The notes below the pieces were generated by a model. It was not told where the DNA came from. It saw only the letters and a list, made by a program, of their open reading frames with translations, and did not search any database. A stretch of 64,000 nt of DNA from Solirubrobacter deserti (GTDB lineage Bacteria > Actinomycetota > Thermoleophilia > Solirubrobacterales > Solirubrobacteraceae), in the NCBI RefSeq assembly GCF_003344625.1, contig NZ_QPKJ02000005.1, forward strand, positions 806,001-870,000, in the 5' to 3' direction. The position numbers were made by a program, and so were the translations under genes. Shown here piece by piece: positions 38,820 through 47,506 of this stretch; the first letter of the stretch is position 1, and each line of letters starts with the position of its first letter.

Positions 38820-39641
38820 GTGAACGAGATGATCGACCGCGCGCTCGCCGAGGATGTCGGCGACGGTGACGTGACGACCCTGGCGACCGTCGACGCCGCC
38901 GCGCGGGGCGTCGCCACCATCACCCAGAAGGCACCGGGGGTGATCTCGGGGCTGGAGGTGGCCGAGGCGGTGTTCGCGCGCCTGGACCCGGGGGCCGCGC
39001 TCGAGCGGCTCGGACCGGTGGGGGAGTGGCGTGAGGGCGGACCCGTGCTGCGCGTGACGGGCTCCGCGCGGGCGCTGCTCACGGCCGAACGGACCGCGCT
39101 GAACTTCCTCGGCCGGCTGTCGGGCGTCGCCACGGCGACGGCGCGCGTGGTGCGGTCGCTGCCCGAAGACGCCGCGCGCATCCTGGACACGCGCAAGACC
39201 ACGCCCGGTCTGCGGCTGCTCGAGAAGCAGGCGGTGGCCGACGGCGGCGGCGTCAACCATCGCATCGGGCTCTTCGACTTCATCCTCATCAAGGAGAACC
39301 ACTCCGAGCTGGCCGGCGGCGTCGGGGCGGCCGTGCGGCGCGCCCGCGCGGCGCGGCCCGACCTGCCGCTGGCGGTCGAGGTGCGCGACGCCGCGGAGAT
39401 CGCGGAGGCGCTGGAGGCCGGCGCGCCGCGGCTGCTGCTCGACAACATGACGCCGGACGAGGTCCGCGCGGCGGTCGCCCAGGTGGGTGGCCGCGCGGAG
39501 CTCGAGGTGTCCGGTGGCATAGACGAAAAGACAGTTTTGGTCTACGCGACCATTTCTGGTGTAGACTACGTGTCGATCGGCGCCCTGACCCATTCCGCGC
39601 CGGTCCTCGATCTGTCGCTGATCTTGGAGACCGTCCAGTGA
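38820..39641 (+). CDS. nadC: Nicotinate-nucleotide pyrophosphorylase (carboxylating)
   Basis: 273 residues from GTG 38820 (starts at 38787 and 38811 are possible). It converts quinolinate plus PRPP to nicotinate mononucleotide. The start MNEMIDRALAEDVGDGDVTT matches the usual N-terminus. Conserved blocks: TERTALNFLGRLSGVAT near residue 97, LDTRKTTPGLRLLEKQAVADGGGVNHRIGL near 122 (substrate Arg/Lys/His), KENHSEL near 158 and SGGIDEKTV near 230. GTGA overlap with nadA makes an NAD biosynthesis operon; no nadB is next to it. A stretch of rare A/T-ending codons lies at 39519-39567. Confidence 0.93.
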   Translation: MNEMIDRALAEDVGDGDVTTLATVDAAARGVATITQKAPGVISGLEVAEAVFARLDPGAALERLGPVGEWREGGPVLRVTGSARALLTAERTALNFLGRLSGVATATARVVRSLPEDAARILDTRKTTPGLRLLEKQAVADGGGVNHRIGLFDFILIKENHSELAGGVGAAVRRARAARPDLPLAVEVRDAAEIAEALEAGAPRLLLDNMTPDEVRAAVAQVGGRAELEVSGGIDEKTVLVYATISGVDYVSIGALTHSAPVLDLSLILETVQ

Positions 39642-40618
39642 ACCTGCTCACCCTCGAGTCCGTGCCCGCCCTGCAGGCGGAGGTCCGTGCCCTCGCCGCC
39701 GAGCGCGGCGCCGTGATCCTCGCGCACAACTACCAGCGTCCGGAGGTCCAGGACGTGGCCGACTTCGTCGGCGACTCGCTCGGCCTGTCCCAGCAGGCGG
39801 CGAAGACCGACGCGGAGGTGATCGCGTTCTGCGGCGTGCACTTCATGGCCGAGACGGCCTCGGTGCTCTCGCCCCAGAAGACCGTGCTGATCCCCGACCT
39901 GGACGCCGGCTGCTCGCTCGCCGACTCCATCACGGCGCCGCAGCTGCGCGCGTGGAAGGCCAAGCACCCCGGCGCGATCGTGGTGATGTACGTCAACACC
40001 ACGGCCGAGGTGAAGGCCGAGACCGACTACTGCGTGACGTCCTCCAACGCCGTCCAGGTCGTCGAGCACATCTACCGCGAGCACGGCCCCGACACGGAGA
40101 TCCTGTTCGGCCCGGACATGTTCCTCGGCGCCTACGTCGAGAAGCAGACGGGCCGCAAGATGCACGTGTGGGACGGCGAGTGCCACGTGCACGCCGGCAT
40201 CCGCCCGTCGGACATCGCGGACATGCGCGCGGCGCACCCGGGCGCGGACTTTCTCATCCACCCCGAGTGCGGGTGCTCGACGAGCGTCATGGAGTACGTC
40301 GCGGCCGGCGACGTGGACGCCGACGGCGTCCACATGCTCTCGACCGGCGGGATGATGACGTGGGCCGCGCAGGCGCCCGCGGGGGCGACGGCCATCATGG
40401 CCACGGAGACCGGGATGCTGCACCCGCTCCAGATGGCGCGTCCCGACATCGACTTCGTCGCGGCCAACGAGGCGGCCGCGTGCCGCTACATGAAGATGAT
40501 CGAGCTGCCGAAGCTGCGTGACGCGCTGCGCGACCTGTCCGGCGTGGTCAAGGTGCCGGAGGCGATCGCCGAGCGCGCCCGCATCCCGATCGAGCGGATG
40601 GTCGCGATCAACCCCTAG
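39638..40618 (+). CDS. nadA: Quinolinate synthase A
   Basis: 326 residues, GTG start overlapping the nadC stop. Quinolinate synthase condenses iminoaspartate with dihydroxyacetone phosphate on a [4Fe-4S] cluster. Substrate-binding and cluster residues are visible: ILAHNYQRPEVQDVADFVGDSLGLSQQA near residue 27, the first cluster Cys in IAFCGVHFMAET (near 69), LIPDLDAGCSLADS near 85, a Cys in IHPECGCSTSVMEY (near 208) and further downstream ANEAAACRYMKMIELPKL near 278. The three cluster cysteines characteristic of NadA appear present. Converges with the TSP3 gene. Confidence 0.95.
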   Translation: MNLLTLESVPALQAEVRALAAERGAVILAHNYQRPEVQDVADFVGDSLGLSQQAAKTDAEVIAFCGVHFMAETASVLSPQKTVLIPDLDAGCSLADSITAPQLRAWKAKHPGAIVVMYVNTTAEVKAETDYCVTSSNAVQVVEHIYREHGPDTEILFGPDMFLGAYVEKQTGRKMHVWDGECHVHAGIRPSDIADMRAAHPGADFLIHPECGCSTSVMEYVAAGDVDADGVHMLSTGGMMTWAAQAPAGATAIMATETGMLHPLQMARPDIDFVAANEAAACRYMKMIELPKLRDALRDLSGVVKVPEAIAERARIPIERMVAINP

Positions 40619-41247
40619 GCGAGCTCGTACGCGACGAGGAAGCCGTCCTCGAGCTCGGCGCTCTGGAGCACGACGCCCTTCTCGAGGTCCTCGTCGTCGT
40701 CGCAGGAGGAGGTCTCGGCGTCCACGTCGACCTCTTCCTCGACGCCGTCGTCGTCGGCCTCCTCCTCCTGGAAGAACTGGCCGGCCTCCTCGGTGACGTC
40801 GACGAACGTGGAGTCGTCCGCGGCCACGTCCTCGTCGTCGGCCGGCGCGGGGGTGCACTCGGTGTCGAGCGTGGCCGTGACCTTCTTGCCGGTCGCGAAC
40901 TCGCGGATCGTGATCGTCTCGCCGTCGAACGCGGTGACCTCGCCGGCGTGCTCGGCGCCGTCCTTGGTGCCGTCGCCGTCGGTGTCGGCCTTGCGCGGGT
41001 TGTTGCCCGACTCGACCTCGTCGCCGTCCTTGAGGGCGTCCTTGTCGGTGTCGGCCTTGCGCGGGTCCGTCTTGAGCTTGAACTCCTGGAGGTTCTTCAG
41101 GCCGTCCTTGTCGACGTCCTTGCCCTTCCAGGAGCCGCTGAGACGATGCTTGGCGGCGAAGGCTTCGGCCTTCGACTTCGCGGACGCGGTGCTGACGGGA
41201 ACCAGCGTGAGAAGCGCCACGAGGGCGACGGAGCCGAGCTTGCGCAT
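40615..41247 (-). CDS. Exported acidic protein with thrombospondin type-3 repeats
   Basis: 210 residues with a Sec signal peptide (MRKLGSVALVALLTLVPVSTASA). The mature N-terminal half has calcium-binding TSP3-type repeats (DVDKDGLKNLQEF, DPRKADTDKDALKDGDE, NPRKADTDGDGTKDGAE). The rest is very acidic (Asp/Glu-rich around residues 130-180) and includes two Cys (LDTECTPAP, TSSCDDDED). Such proteins are extracellular calcium-stabilised structural or adhesion parts; function here is unknown. The gene overlaps the end of nadA by 4 bp. Confidence 0.82.
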   Translation of the reverse strand: MRKLGSVALVALLTLVPVSTASAKSKAEAFAAKHRLSGSWKGKDVDKDGLKNLQEFKLKTDPRKADTDKDALKDGDEVESGNNPRKADTDGDGTKDGAEHAGEVTAFDGETITIREFATGKKVTATLDTECTPAPADDEDVAADDSTFVDVTEEAGQFFQEEEADDDGVEEEVDVDAETSSCDDDEDLEKGVVLQSAELEDGFLVAYELA

Positions 41248-41277
41248 GCCCGGTACATCGGCCGGGAGCCGCGCGGC

Positions 41278-41640
41278 TTAAGCGTGTTCAGGCAGAAGTT
41301 CGAGGCCCCACTCGGCCGCGTCGCGCACGGCCGGCAGGTTCTCGCGCCGGCGCTCGAACTCGACCGGCGTGTACGCGTGCACGTCGGCGGGTGCGCCCAT
41401 CTCGTAGGCGTCCCACAACGTCCCGGTCACGTACACGCGCTCGAGCCACGGCACGCCGTCGAAGTGCTCGGAGACGAGCACGATCACGTACTCGGGCCCG
41501 CGCTCGCGCTGAGCGCCGGCACCACGCAGATCCGCCACCCGCGCGCCGCCGAGCAGCGCGCGGTCAAGCGGCCACCGGTCCGAGACCCGGCGCACGTAGC
41601 GCTCGAGCTCGCGGTGATTGAGCTCGTCGAAAGCGGTCAC
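41278..41640 (-). CDS. Conserved hypothetical protein (possible nucleotidyltransferase-like)
   Basis: 120 residues from GTG 41640, which has GGAG four nt upstream; an ATG at 41661 would give 127. The sequence EYVIVLVSEHFDGVPWLERVYVTGTLWDAYEMGAPADVHAYTPVEFERRRE reads as a compact alpha/beta protein. I do not see a catalytic GSxxxGxxSDxD signature, so the nucleotidyltransferase suggestion is weak. It lies between two short or broken genes in a low-conservation stretch. Confidence 0.6.
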   Translation of the reverse strand: MTAFDELNHRELERYVRRVSDRWPLDRALLGGARVADLRGAGAQRERGPEYVIVLVSEHFDGVPWLERVYVTGTLWDAYEMGAPADVHAYTPVEFERRRENLPAVRDAAEWGLELLPEHA

Positions 41641-41698
41641 CCAGCTCCTATTGTGGCCCATGGGTGGGGACGGGGCAAGCCGCCCCCACAGCCTTTTC

Positions 41699-42048
41699 TC
41701 ATGGTTGGACGGTTATCCGGTCCAGGGCGGGCGGCGCGAGCGGGGCGCCGGCCGTTGTGCGGCCCATGTACGCGACGAACGCGTCGAGGTCCACGACGCC
41801 GCCGACGCGGTCGGTTCCTGCGGGCAGCACGGCGAAGTTGTCGCCGCCGTCGGCGAGGTAGTGCTGACCGTGATGCGGTAGTTGCCGCTCGGCGTGACCG
41901 CCTCACCGCCGATGGTGAGATCGGTCACGGGATTGGCGGCCGAGGCGCACGCGGTGTTGAGGATCGAGTCCGCGACGTTGCGGTTGAACGTGTAGCGCAC
42001 GGACGCCGACGGCGAGGTCAGCGCCAGGAGAACGGCGATGCGCTGCAT
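41699..42048 (-). pseudogene. Remnant of a 5'-nucleotidase C-terminal domain, frameshifted
   Basis: From 42048 the frame reads SPSASVRYTFNRNVADSILN...TDLTIGGEAVTPSGNYRITVS, matching the start of the 5'-nucleotidase (UshA-type) C-terminal domain. A one-base loss then moves the match to YLADGGDNFAVLPAGTDRVGGVVDLDAFVAYMGRTT and the C-terminus ALDRITVQP*. The metallophosphatase domain is missing altogether. The residual ORF cannot encode a functional enzyme; it is a degraded or misassembled fragment. Confidence 0.75.
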
Positions 42049-42076
42049 AGGCAGCGCACTGCCCGCTCAGCGGGGC

Positions 42077-43327
42077 CTAGTTGAACTCATCCTGTGAATG
42101 CGGGCCGACACACGCGACGGAAAGCGATTCCGAGATGCCGCGCGCCACTTCCACGACGTCGTCGTAGGTCACCGCGTCGAGCGCCTCGATCGCCTTGTCG
42201 GGATCGATGTCCTGCCCGAAGACGACGGTCTGCTGCGCCGCGTGGCGGGCGACGGCGTTCGTGTTCTCGAACGCGAGGACGCGCCGGCCGGCCGCGTACG
42301 CGCGCGCCCGCTCGACCTCCTCCTCGGACGGCCCCTCGGTGCGCAGCTCCTCGACGATCTCGCGCATGCGGGTGAACGCCTCGACGCACTTGCCGGACTC
42401 CAGGCCCGCGGAGAGCTGCAGGATCGGCACGTCCGAGAACGAGTGGTCGATCGCGTACACGCTGTAGGCGAGGCCGCGCTGCTCGCGGATCTCGTCGAAC
42501 AGCCGCGAGCCCATCGAGCCGCCCAGCAGGGTCGAGTAGACGGCCAGCGCGGCGCGCTCGGAACCGACGCGGGGGTCGATCGACGGCCGGTAGGACATCC
42601 GTAGGTGCGACTGGGCCGACTCGCGCTCCTCGACCAGCGTCGTCGGCTGGAACGCCGGCGCCGGCTCGGCCTTGCCGTTGCCCGAGATCGACGGGAAGCG
42701 GCCGAACAGCTCGGCCATCTCGGAGTTCTCGGGCAGGTGGTCCAGGTTGCCGACCAGGAACGCGCCGCCGCGCGAGCCGACCCACTGGCGGCGGCGGAAG
42801 GCGAGGATGCCGTCGCGCGTGAAGGTGTCTCGCAGGTGCTCGGTCGGGCCGAGGACGGGGCGGCCGAGCGGGTGGTCGCCGAACGCGGCCTTGTCGATCA
42901 GGTGCTCGGCGATCACCGACGGCTGGTCGTGCGCGCGCGCGATCTCCTGGATCACGACGCCGCGCTCGCGGTCGAGCTCCTCGGCGTCGATCTTCGGGCG
43001 CCCGACGAAGTCGGTCAGCAGGTCGATCGCCTCCGCGGCGACCTCGGCACGGCACGTGATGTGGAAGGCGACGAGATCGTGGGACGTGTACGCGTTCAGG
43101 ACGGCGCCCATGGTCTCCGCGGTCTGGTTGACCTTGCGGTAGTCGTCGTACTTCTGCCCGCCCTTGAAGACCAGATGCTCCAGGAAGTGGGCCATCCCGT
43201 TCTCCTCGGCCCGCTCCGTGCGCGCGCCCGCGTCAAAGGCGACGAGGATCGTCGTCGACCGCGTGGGCAGCTCGACACGGTGCAGCGGCAGGCCGTTCGG
43301 CAGGGATGAGGACTCGATGCGCGCCAT
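42077..43327 (-). CDS. M16 family zinc peptidase
   Basis: 416 residues, single M16 clan domain pair. The zinc motif HFLEH (HxxEH, residues 47-51) is intact in ENGMAHFLEHLVFKGG; the third ligand Glu is expected in the RERGVVIQEI segment (near 120). The second, inactive half includes RGLAYSVYAIDHSF near 292. Bacterial members of this size (PqqL/YmxG-like, mitochondrial processing peptidase family) degrade oligopeptides in the cytosol. Start is the ATG at 43327; it diverges from ftsE. Confidence 0.87.
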   Translation of the reverse strand: MARIESSSLPNGLPLHRVELPTRSTTILVAFDAGARTERAEENGMAHFLEHLVFKGGQKYDDYRKVNQTAETMGAVLNAYTSHDLVAFHITCRAEVAAEAIDLLTDFVGRPKIDAEELDRERGVVIQEIARAHDQPSVIAEHLIDKAAFGDHPLGRPVLGPTEHLRDTFTRDGILAFRRRQWVGSRGGAFLVGNLDHLPENSEMAELFGRFPSISGNGKAEPAPAFQPTTLVEERESAQSHLRMSYRPSIDPRVGSERAALAVYSTLLGGSMGSRLFDEIREQRGLAYSVYAIDHSFSDVPILQLSAGLESGKCVEAFTRMREIVEELRTEGPSEEEVERARAYAAGRRVLAFENTNAVARHAAQQTVVFGQDIDPDKAIEALDAVTYDDVVEVARGISESLSVACVGPHSQDEFN

Positions 43328-43410
43328 GGTCGGATCAGCGTACTCAACCGGCCTTGCAGGGAACCTTGCGTACCGGGCGTATCCCCCCGCGTACCCTCGA
43401 CGGGAGCCTC

Positions 43411-44225
<815 letters not shown>

Positions 44226-44229
<4 letters not shown>

Positions 44230-45119
44230 AGCCCGTCTTCTTCCTGCGCGAGGCGCTGCGGGCGCTCAAGCGCAACGCGATCCCGAGCTTCGCCGCCATG
44301 GCCACCGTGCTCGTCACGGTGCTCGTGCTCGGCGTGTTCATCCCGGTCGTGCAGGCCACGACCGGCGCGGCCAACGAGGTCCGCGGCAAGGTGATCGCCG
44401 ACGTCTACCTCAAGACGGACGCCAAGCGGGCCGACATCGAGCGTGTCGACCGCCTGCTCAAGTCCGAGCCGATGATCTCGAAGGTCGAGTTCATCTCCAA
44501 GGACCAGGCCTACAAGGCCGAGCGCGAGCGCAACCCGAAGGCCTACGAGCTGCTCGGCTCCAACCCGCTGCCGGACACGTTCCGCATCACGCCGGGCAAT
44601 CCGGACGACATCGGCAAGATCCGCGACGCGCTCGCGCCCTCGGCTCCCGGCGGCGGCCGCACGGTCGTCGATCCCGCGATCGACGAGGTGCGCAACCGCG
44701 AGGAGGACACCAACAAGATCCTCGCGGTGACCAACGTCGTGAAGATCACCATGGCGCTGCTCGCGGGCCTGCTCGGCATCGCGTCGATGCTGCTGATCGC
44801 GAACACGATCCGCCTGTCGCTCTACGCCCGCCGGCGCGAGGTCGAGGTCATGAAGCTCGTGGGCGCGACGGACTGGTTCATCCGCTGGCCGTTCGTGCTC
44901 GAGGGCGTGATCGTCGGCCTGTTCGGCGGCGTGGTCGCGATCCTGCTCCTGGCGGTGGTCAAGATCGCCGTGGTCGACCCGCTCGCCGCGGACTTCGCGC
45001 TGATCGCGGCGCCCGAGACGATCGACTTCCCGCTGCTGATCGGCCTGCTGCTCGTCGCGGCCGTGTCGGTCTCCGCGCTGGGCTCCGGCCTCAGCCTGCG
45101 GAAGTTCCTACGCGTCTAG
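44226..45119 (+). CDS. ftsX: Cell division protein FtsX
   Basis: 297 residues, start overlapping the ftsE stop. Topology: an N-terminal membrane segment (residues ~20-42), a large extracellular loop (~45-172, DVYLKTDAKRADIERVDRLLKSEPMISKVEFISKDQA...), then three more membrane segments (~175-197, ~223-250, ~270-290) in the MacB-like FtsX fold, with MKLVGATDWFIRWPFVLEG (residues ~208-226) coupling to FtsE. The extracellular loop is where FtsX contacts hydrolase partners. Its end overlaps the LOV gene by 29 bp on the other strand. Confidence 0.93.
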
Positions 45120-46734
45120 CGACCAGCACCGCCACGTCGTCGCGGCGCGCCCCCGCGTGCGCCGCGGCGCGGTCCACCCGCCCGGCGATCGAGGACGCGT
45201 CCTCGCGCGTGGCCGCGCGCAGCAGCGCCTCGAGCCCCGCGAGCCCGTACTGGTCGCCGGTCGTGCGGGCCTCGGTCACGCCGTCGGTGAACAGCACGAG
45301 CGACTCCTGCTCGCCGAGCTCGAACGTGACGTCGAGGAGCTTCGGGTCCGGCACCCAGCCGAGCACGGAGCCGGGCTTGCCGACCGGCTCCACGTCGCCG
45401 TCGCGCCGCATCACGAGCGGCATCGGGTGTCCGGCGCAACAGATCGTCGCTCTGAGATCGACCGGTGGGGCTGCCGCCCCCCCGGAGCCCCCGCGCTTCC
45501 GGCCGTTGACCTCGAGCCGGCAGAACGCAACCGTGCAGTAGCGCCCGCCGCCCTCACCGCGCTCCGACAGCAGCGTGCGGTTGATGACGTCGAGGATCCT
45601 GCTCGGGCTCTCCTCGTACTGGGCCGCGGTGCGCACCGTGTGGCGGACCTGCGCGGTGAGCGCGGCGGCGCGCGCGCCCTTGCCGGTGACGTCGCCGATC
45701 ACCAGATCGATGCCGTTCTCGCGGGGCAGGACGTCGTAGAAGTCGCCGCCGATGAGGCTGCCGTCGCCCGCGGGCCGGTAGCGCGCGGCAATGTCCATGC
45801 CGTCGAACGTCGGCAGGCGCTCCGGGAGCAGGCCCTGCTGCAGCGACCGCGCGACCGTGCCGAGGTTCTCGTACAGGCGCGCGTTGTCGATCGCGAGCGC
45901 GGCGCGCAGCGCGAGGTCCTCGGCCAGCACGAGATCCTGCTGGCCGTACTGGCGACCGGGCTGGCAGGCCGCGAAGGTGACGGCGCCGAAGATCGTCCCG
46001 CGCGCCTTCAGCGGCACGATCATCGCCTTGGCCGGCCGTCCGAGCAGCGTGTCGGTGTCGACGATCTCGGCCCGGCCGCTCTGCACGGCGCGCACGAGGG
46101 ACTCGTTGTCCTGCACCGCGGACGGGTTGGGACGCCGGCGCAGCATGTGCTCCATCTCCGCGTCGGCGGCCGCGGACGAGAGCCGGCGCACCTCGTCGTG
46201 GCGGATCTCCTCCACGAGGCAGACGTCGCCCAGGAACGGCACGGACAGGCGCGCCAGCGAGGCGAGCGTCGAGTCCAGGTCCAGCGACGCGTTCAGCAGC
46301 GGACCGGCGTTGGCGAGGAAGCTCGAGCGGCGCTCGGCGATCTCGGCCAGCGCGCGCGGCTCCCGGTAGGCGGTGACGTCGACCTGCACGCCGACGAAGC
46401 GCGCGACCGTGCCGTCCGCGTCGCGCACCGGCGCGATGTGGACCTCGTTCCAGAACGGGGTGCCGTCCTTGCGGTAGTTGCGCAGGTGGACGGTGGTGGA
46501 GCGCTCCTCCGCGATCGCGCGGCGCAGCTCGTCGATCGCCTCCGGGTCCGTGTCGGCCCCCTGCAGGAAGCGGCAGTTGCGCCCGAGCACCTCGTCCTCG
46601 GCGTAGCCCGTCATGTCGAGGAACGACTGGTTGACGTAGACGATCGGGTGGTCCGGCCGGTGCGGGTCCGTGAGCAGGAACCCGGTTCCGGACTGGTCGA
46701 GCGCCTCGTCGAAGAGGGCCAGATCGCCGGCCAC
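45091..46734 (-). CDS. LOV-GAF-PP2C/SpoIIE phosphatase (blue-light sensor)
   Basis: 547 residues. Residues ~5-125 are a photochemically intact LOV domain: GRNCRFLQG with adduct Cys54, NYRKDGTPFWN (Asn86, Asn96) and FVGVQVDVT with Gln117, the flavin-contacting set. A linker and GAF domain (~140-285, SLDLDSTLASLARLSVPFLGD...LAIDNARLYENLG) follow, then an SpoIIE/PP2C phosphatase (~310-545) with FDGMDIAARYRPAGDGSLIGGDFYDV, LVIGDVTGKGARAAALTAQVRH and FTDGVTEAR. Blue light should control dephosphorylation of a STAS anti-anti-sigma factor. The adjacent STAS gene lies 3 bp downstream of its start region. A Gly/Ala-rich insert interrupts the phosphatase near residue 410. Confidence 0.9.
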   Translation of the reverse strand: MAGDLALFDEALDQSGTGFLLTDPHRPDHPIVYVNQSFLDMTGYAEDEVLGRNCRFLQGADTDPEAIDELRRAIAEERSTTVHLRNYRKDGTPFWNEVHIAPVRDADGTVARFVGVQVDVTAYREPRALAEIAERRSSFLANAGPLLNASLDLDSTLASLARLSVPFLGDVCLVEEIRHDEVRRLSSAAADAEMEHMLRRRPNPSAVQDNESLVRAVQSGRAEIVDTDTLLGRPAKAMIVPLKARGTIFGAVTFAACQPGRQYGQQDLVLAEDLALRAALAIDNARLYENLGTVARSLQQGLLPERLPTFDGMDIAARYRPAGDGSLIGGDFYDVLPRENGIDLVIGDVTGKGARAAALTAQVRHTVRTAAQYEESPSRILDVINRTLLSERGEGGGRYCTVAFCRLEVNGRKRGGSGGAAAPPVDLRATICCAGHPMPLVMRRDGDVEPVGKPGSVLGWVPDPKLLDVTFELGEQESLVLFTDGVTEARTTGDQYGLAGLEALLRAATREDASSIAGRVDRAAAHAGARRDDVAVLVARRVGTSAG

Positions 46735-46737
46735 CGG

Positions 46738-47052
46738 CTATTCCTCGAGGTTGAGCCGGTCCGTCACTTCCGCGAGCTCCAGGACACGGCGCGGCTCGCC
46801 GTCACCCGGGATCACGATGAACGTCCGGCCCTCCTCGCGGGCACGGACGTCGGCGTCCAGGACGAGCTGCAGGCCGGTGGAGTCGAAGAACGACACCTCC
46901 CGCAGGTCGAGCACCAGCACCTGGGGCTTGTCCTCCTCGGCGCGGCGGAGCTCCTCCTCCGCGCGAGGCCCCGTCTCCATGTCCAGCTCACCCCGGATCA
47001 CGATCCGGAGCTTGCCGTTGGACTGCTGTCTTTCAACTTTAAATGAGAGCAC
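46738..47052 (-). CDS. STAS domain anti-sigma factor antagonist
   Basis: 104 residues from the GTG at 47052, which has AAGGAA five to ten nt upstream; an ATG at 47094 would add 14 codons but overlaps the divergent gene. STAS fold: LRIVIRGELDMETGPRAEEEL and the phosphorylatable site VLVLDLREVSFFDSTGLQLVLDADV (Ser in DSTGL). Members bind an HATPase anti-sigma factor when dephosphorylated. The LOV-PP2C phosphatase starts 3 bp further downstream on the same strand (46734), so STAS and phosphatase are probably co-transcribed. Confidence 0.88.
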   Translation of the reverse strand: MLSFKVERQQSNGKLRIVIRGELDMETGPRAEEELRRAEEDKPQVLVLDLREVSFFDSTGLQLVLDADVRAREEGRTFIVIPGDGEPRRVLELAEVTDRLNLEE

Positions 47053-47063
47053 GACGTTCCTTG

Positions 47064-47081
47064 CGGGTACGGCTGTACCCG
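47064..47081. promoter_or_regulatory. Inverted repeat between the divergent STAS and HATPase genes
   Basis: CGGGTAC (47064-47070), spacer GGCT, GTACCCG (47075-47081): perfect 7-bp arms in the 40 bp between the STAS GTG and the HATPase ATG. Candidate operator or divergent-promoter element for the module. Confidence 0.5.
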
Positions 47082-47092
47082 TCAACCGGCCC

Positions 47093-47467
47093 ATGGTCTA
47101 CTCGCAAAGCTTCCCAAAAACTCGAGCGGCAGCCGCCCACGCCCGCGAGATGCTGGCGCAGATGGACGGTGCGCTGCCTGAATCGACGCTCGACGACGCC
47201 CGTCTGCTCACCTCCGAGCTGGTCGCCAACGCCGTCGAGCACGTGCCCGATGACGGCGCGGTCGAGGTCCGGATGGACGTCTCGGATGAGCGTCTACGCG
47301 TCGAGGTGTACGACAATGGCGCCGGGTTCGAGTGGGTGCCCCGGCGCGCCGGCGCGGGCAACGAGCGCGGGTGGGGGTTGCACTTCACCGACGCGGTCGC
47401 CTCCCGCTGGGCGGTGGAGCGCGGGGAGCGCACCTGCGTCTGGTTCGAGCTCGAAGTGCGGGCTTAG
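47093..47467 (+). CDS. HATPase_c anti-sigma factor/serine kinase (RsbW-like)
   Basis: 124 residues. GHKL fold: LTSELVANAVEHVP (N-box with the Mg-binding Asn, residues ~42-55), VYDNGAGF (G1 region, ~78-85) and NERGWGLHFTDAVASRWAVE (G2, ~94-113). Such kinases hold a sigma factor and phosphorylate STAS partners. No sigma factor gene is seen in the window. The ATG at 47093 overlaps in CCATGG with an alternative ATG for the STAS gene; no Shine-Dalgarno is evident. Confidence 0.82.
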   Translation: MVYSQSFPKTRAAAAHAREMLAQMDGALPESTLDDARLLTSELVANAVEHVPDDGAVEVRMDVSDERLRVEVYDNGAGFEWVPRRAGAGNERGWGLHFTDAVASRWAVERGERTCVWFELEVRA

Positions 47468-47506
47468 CGTCATCTGACAAACGGGCACTAACGTGAGGCG
47501 TCGTCC

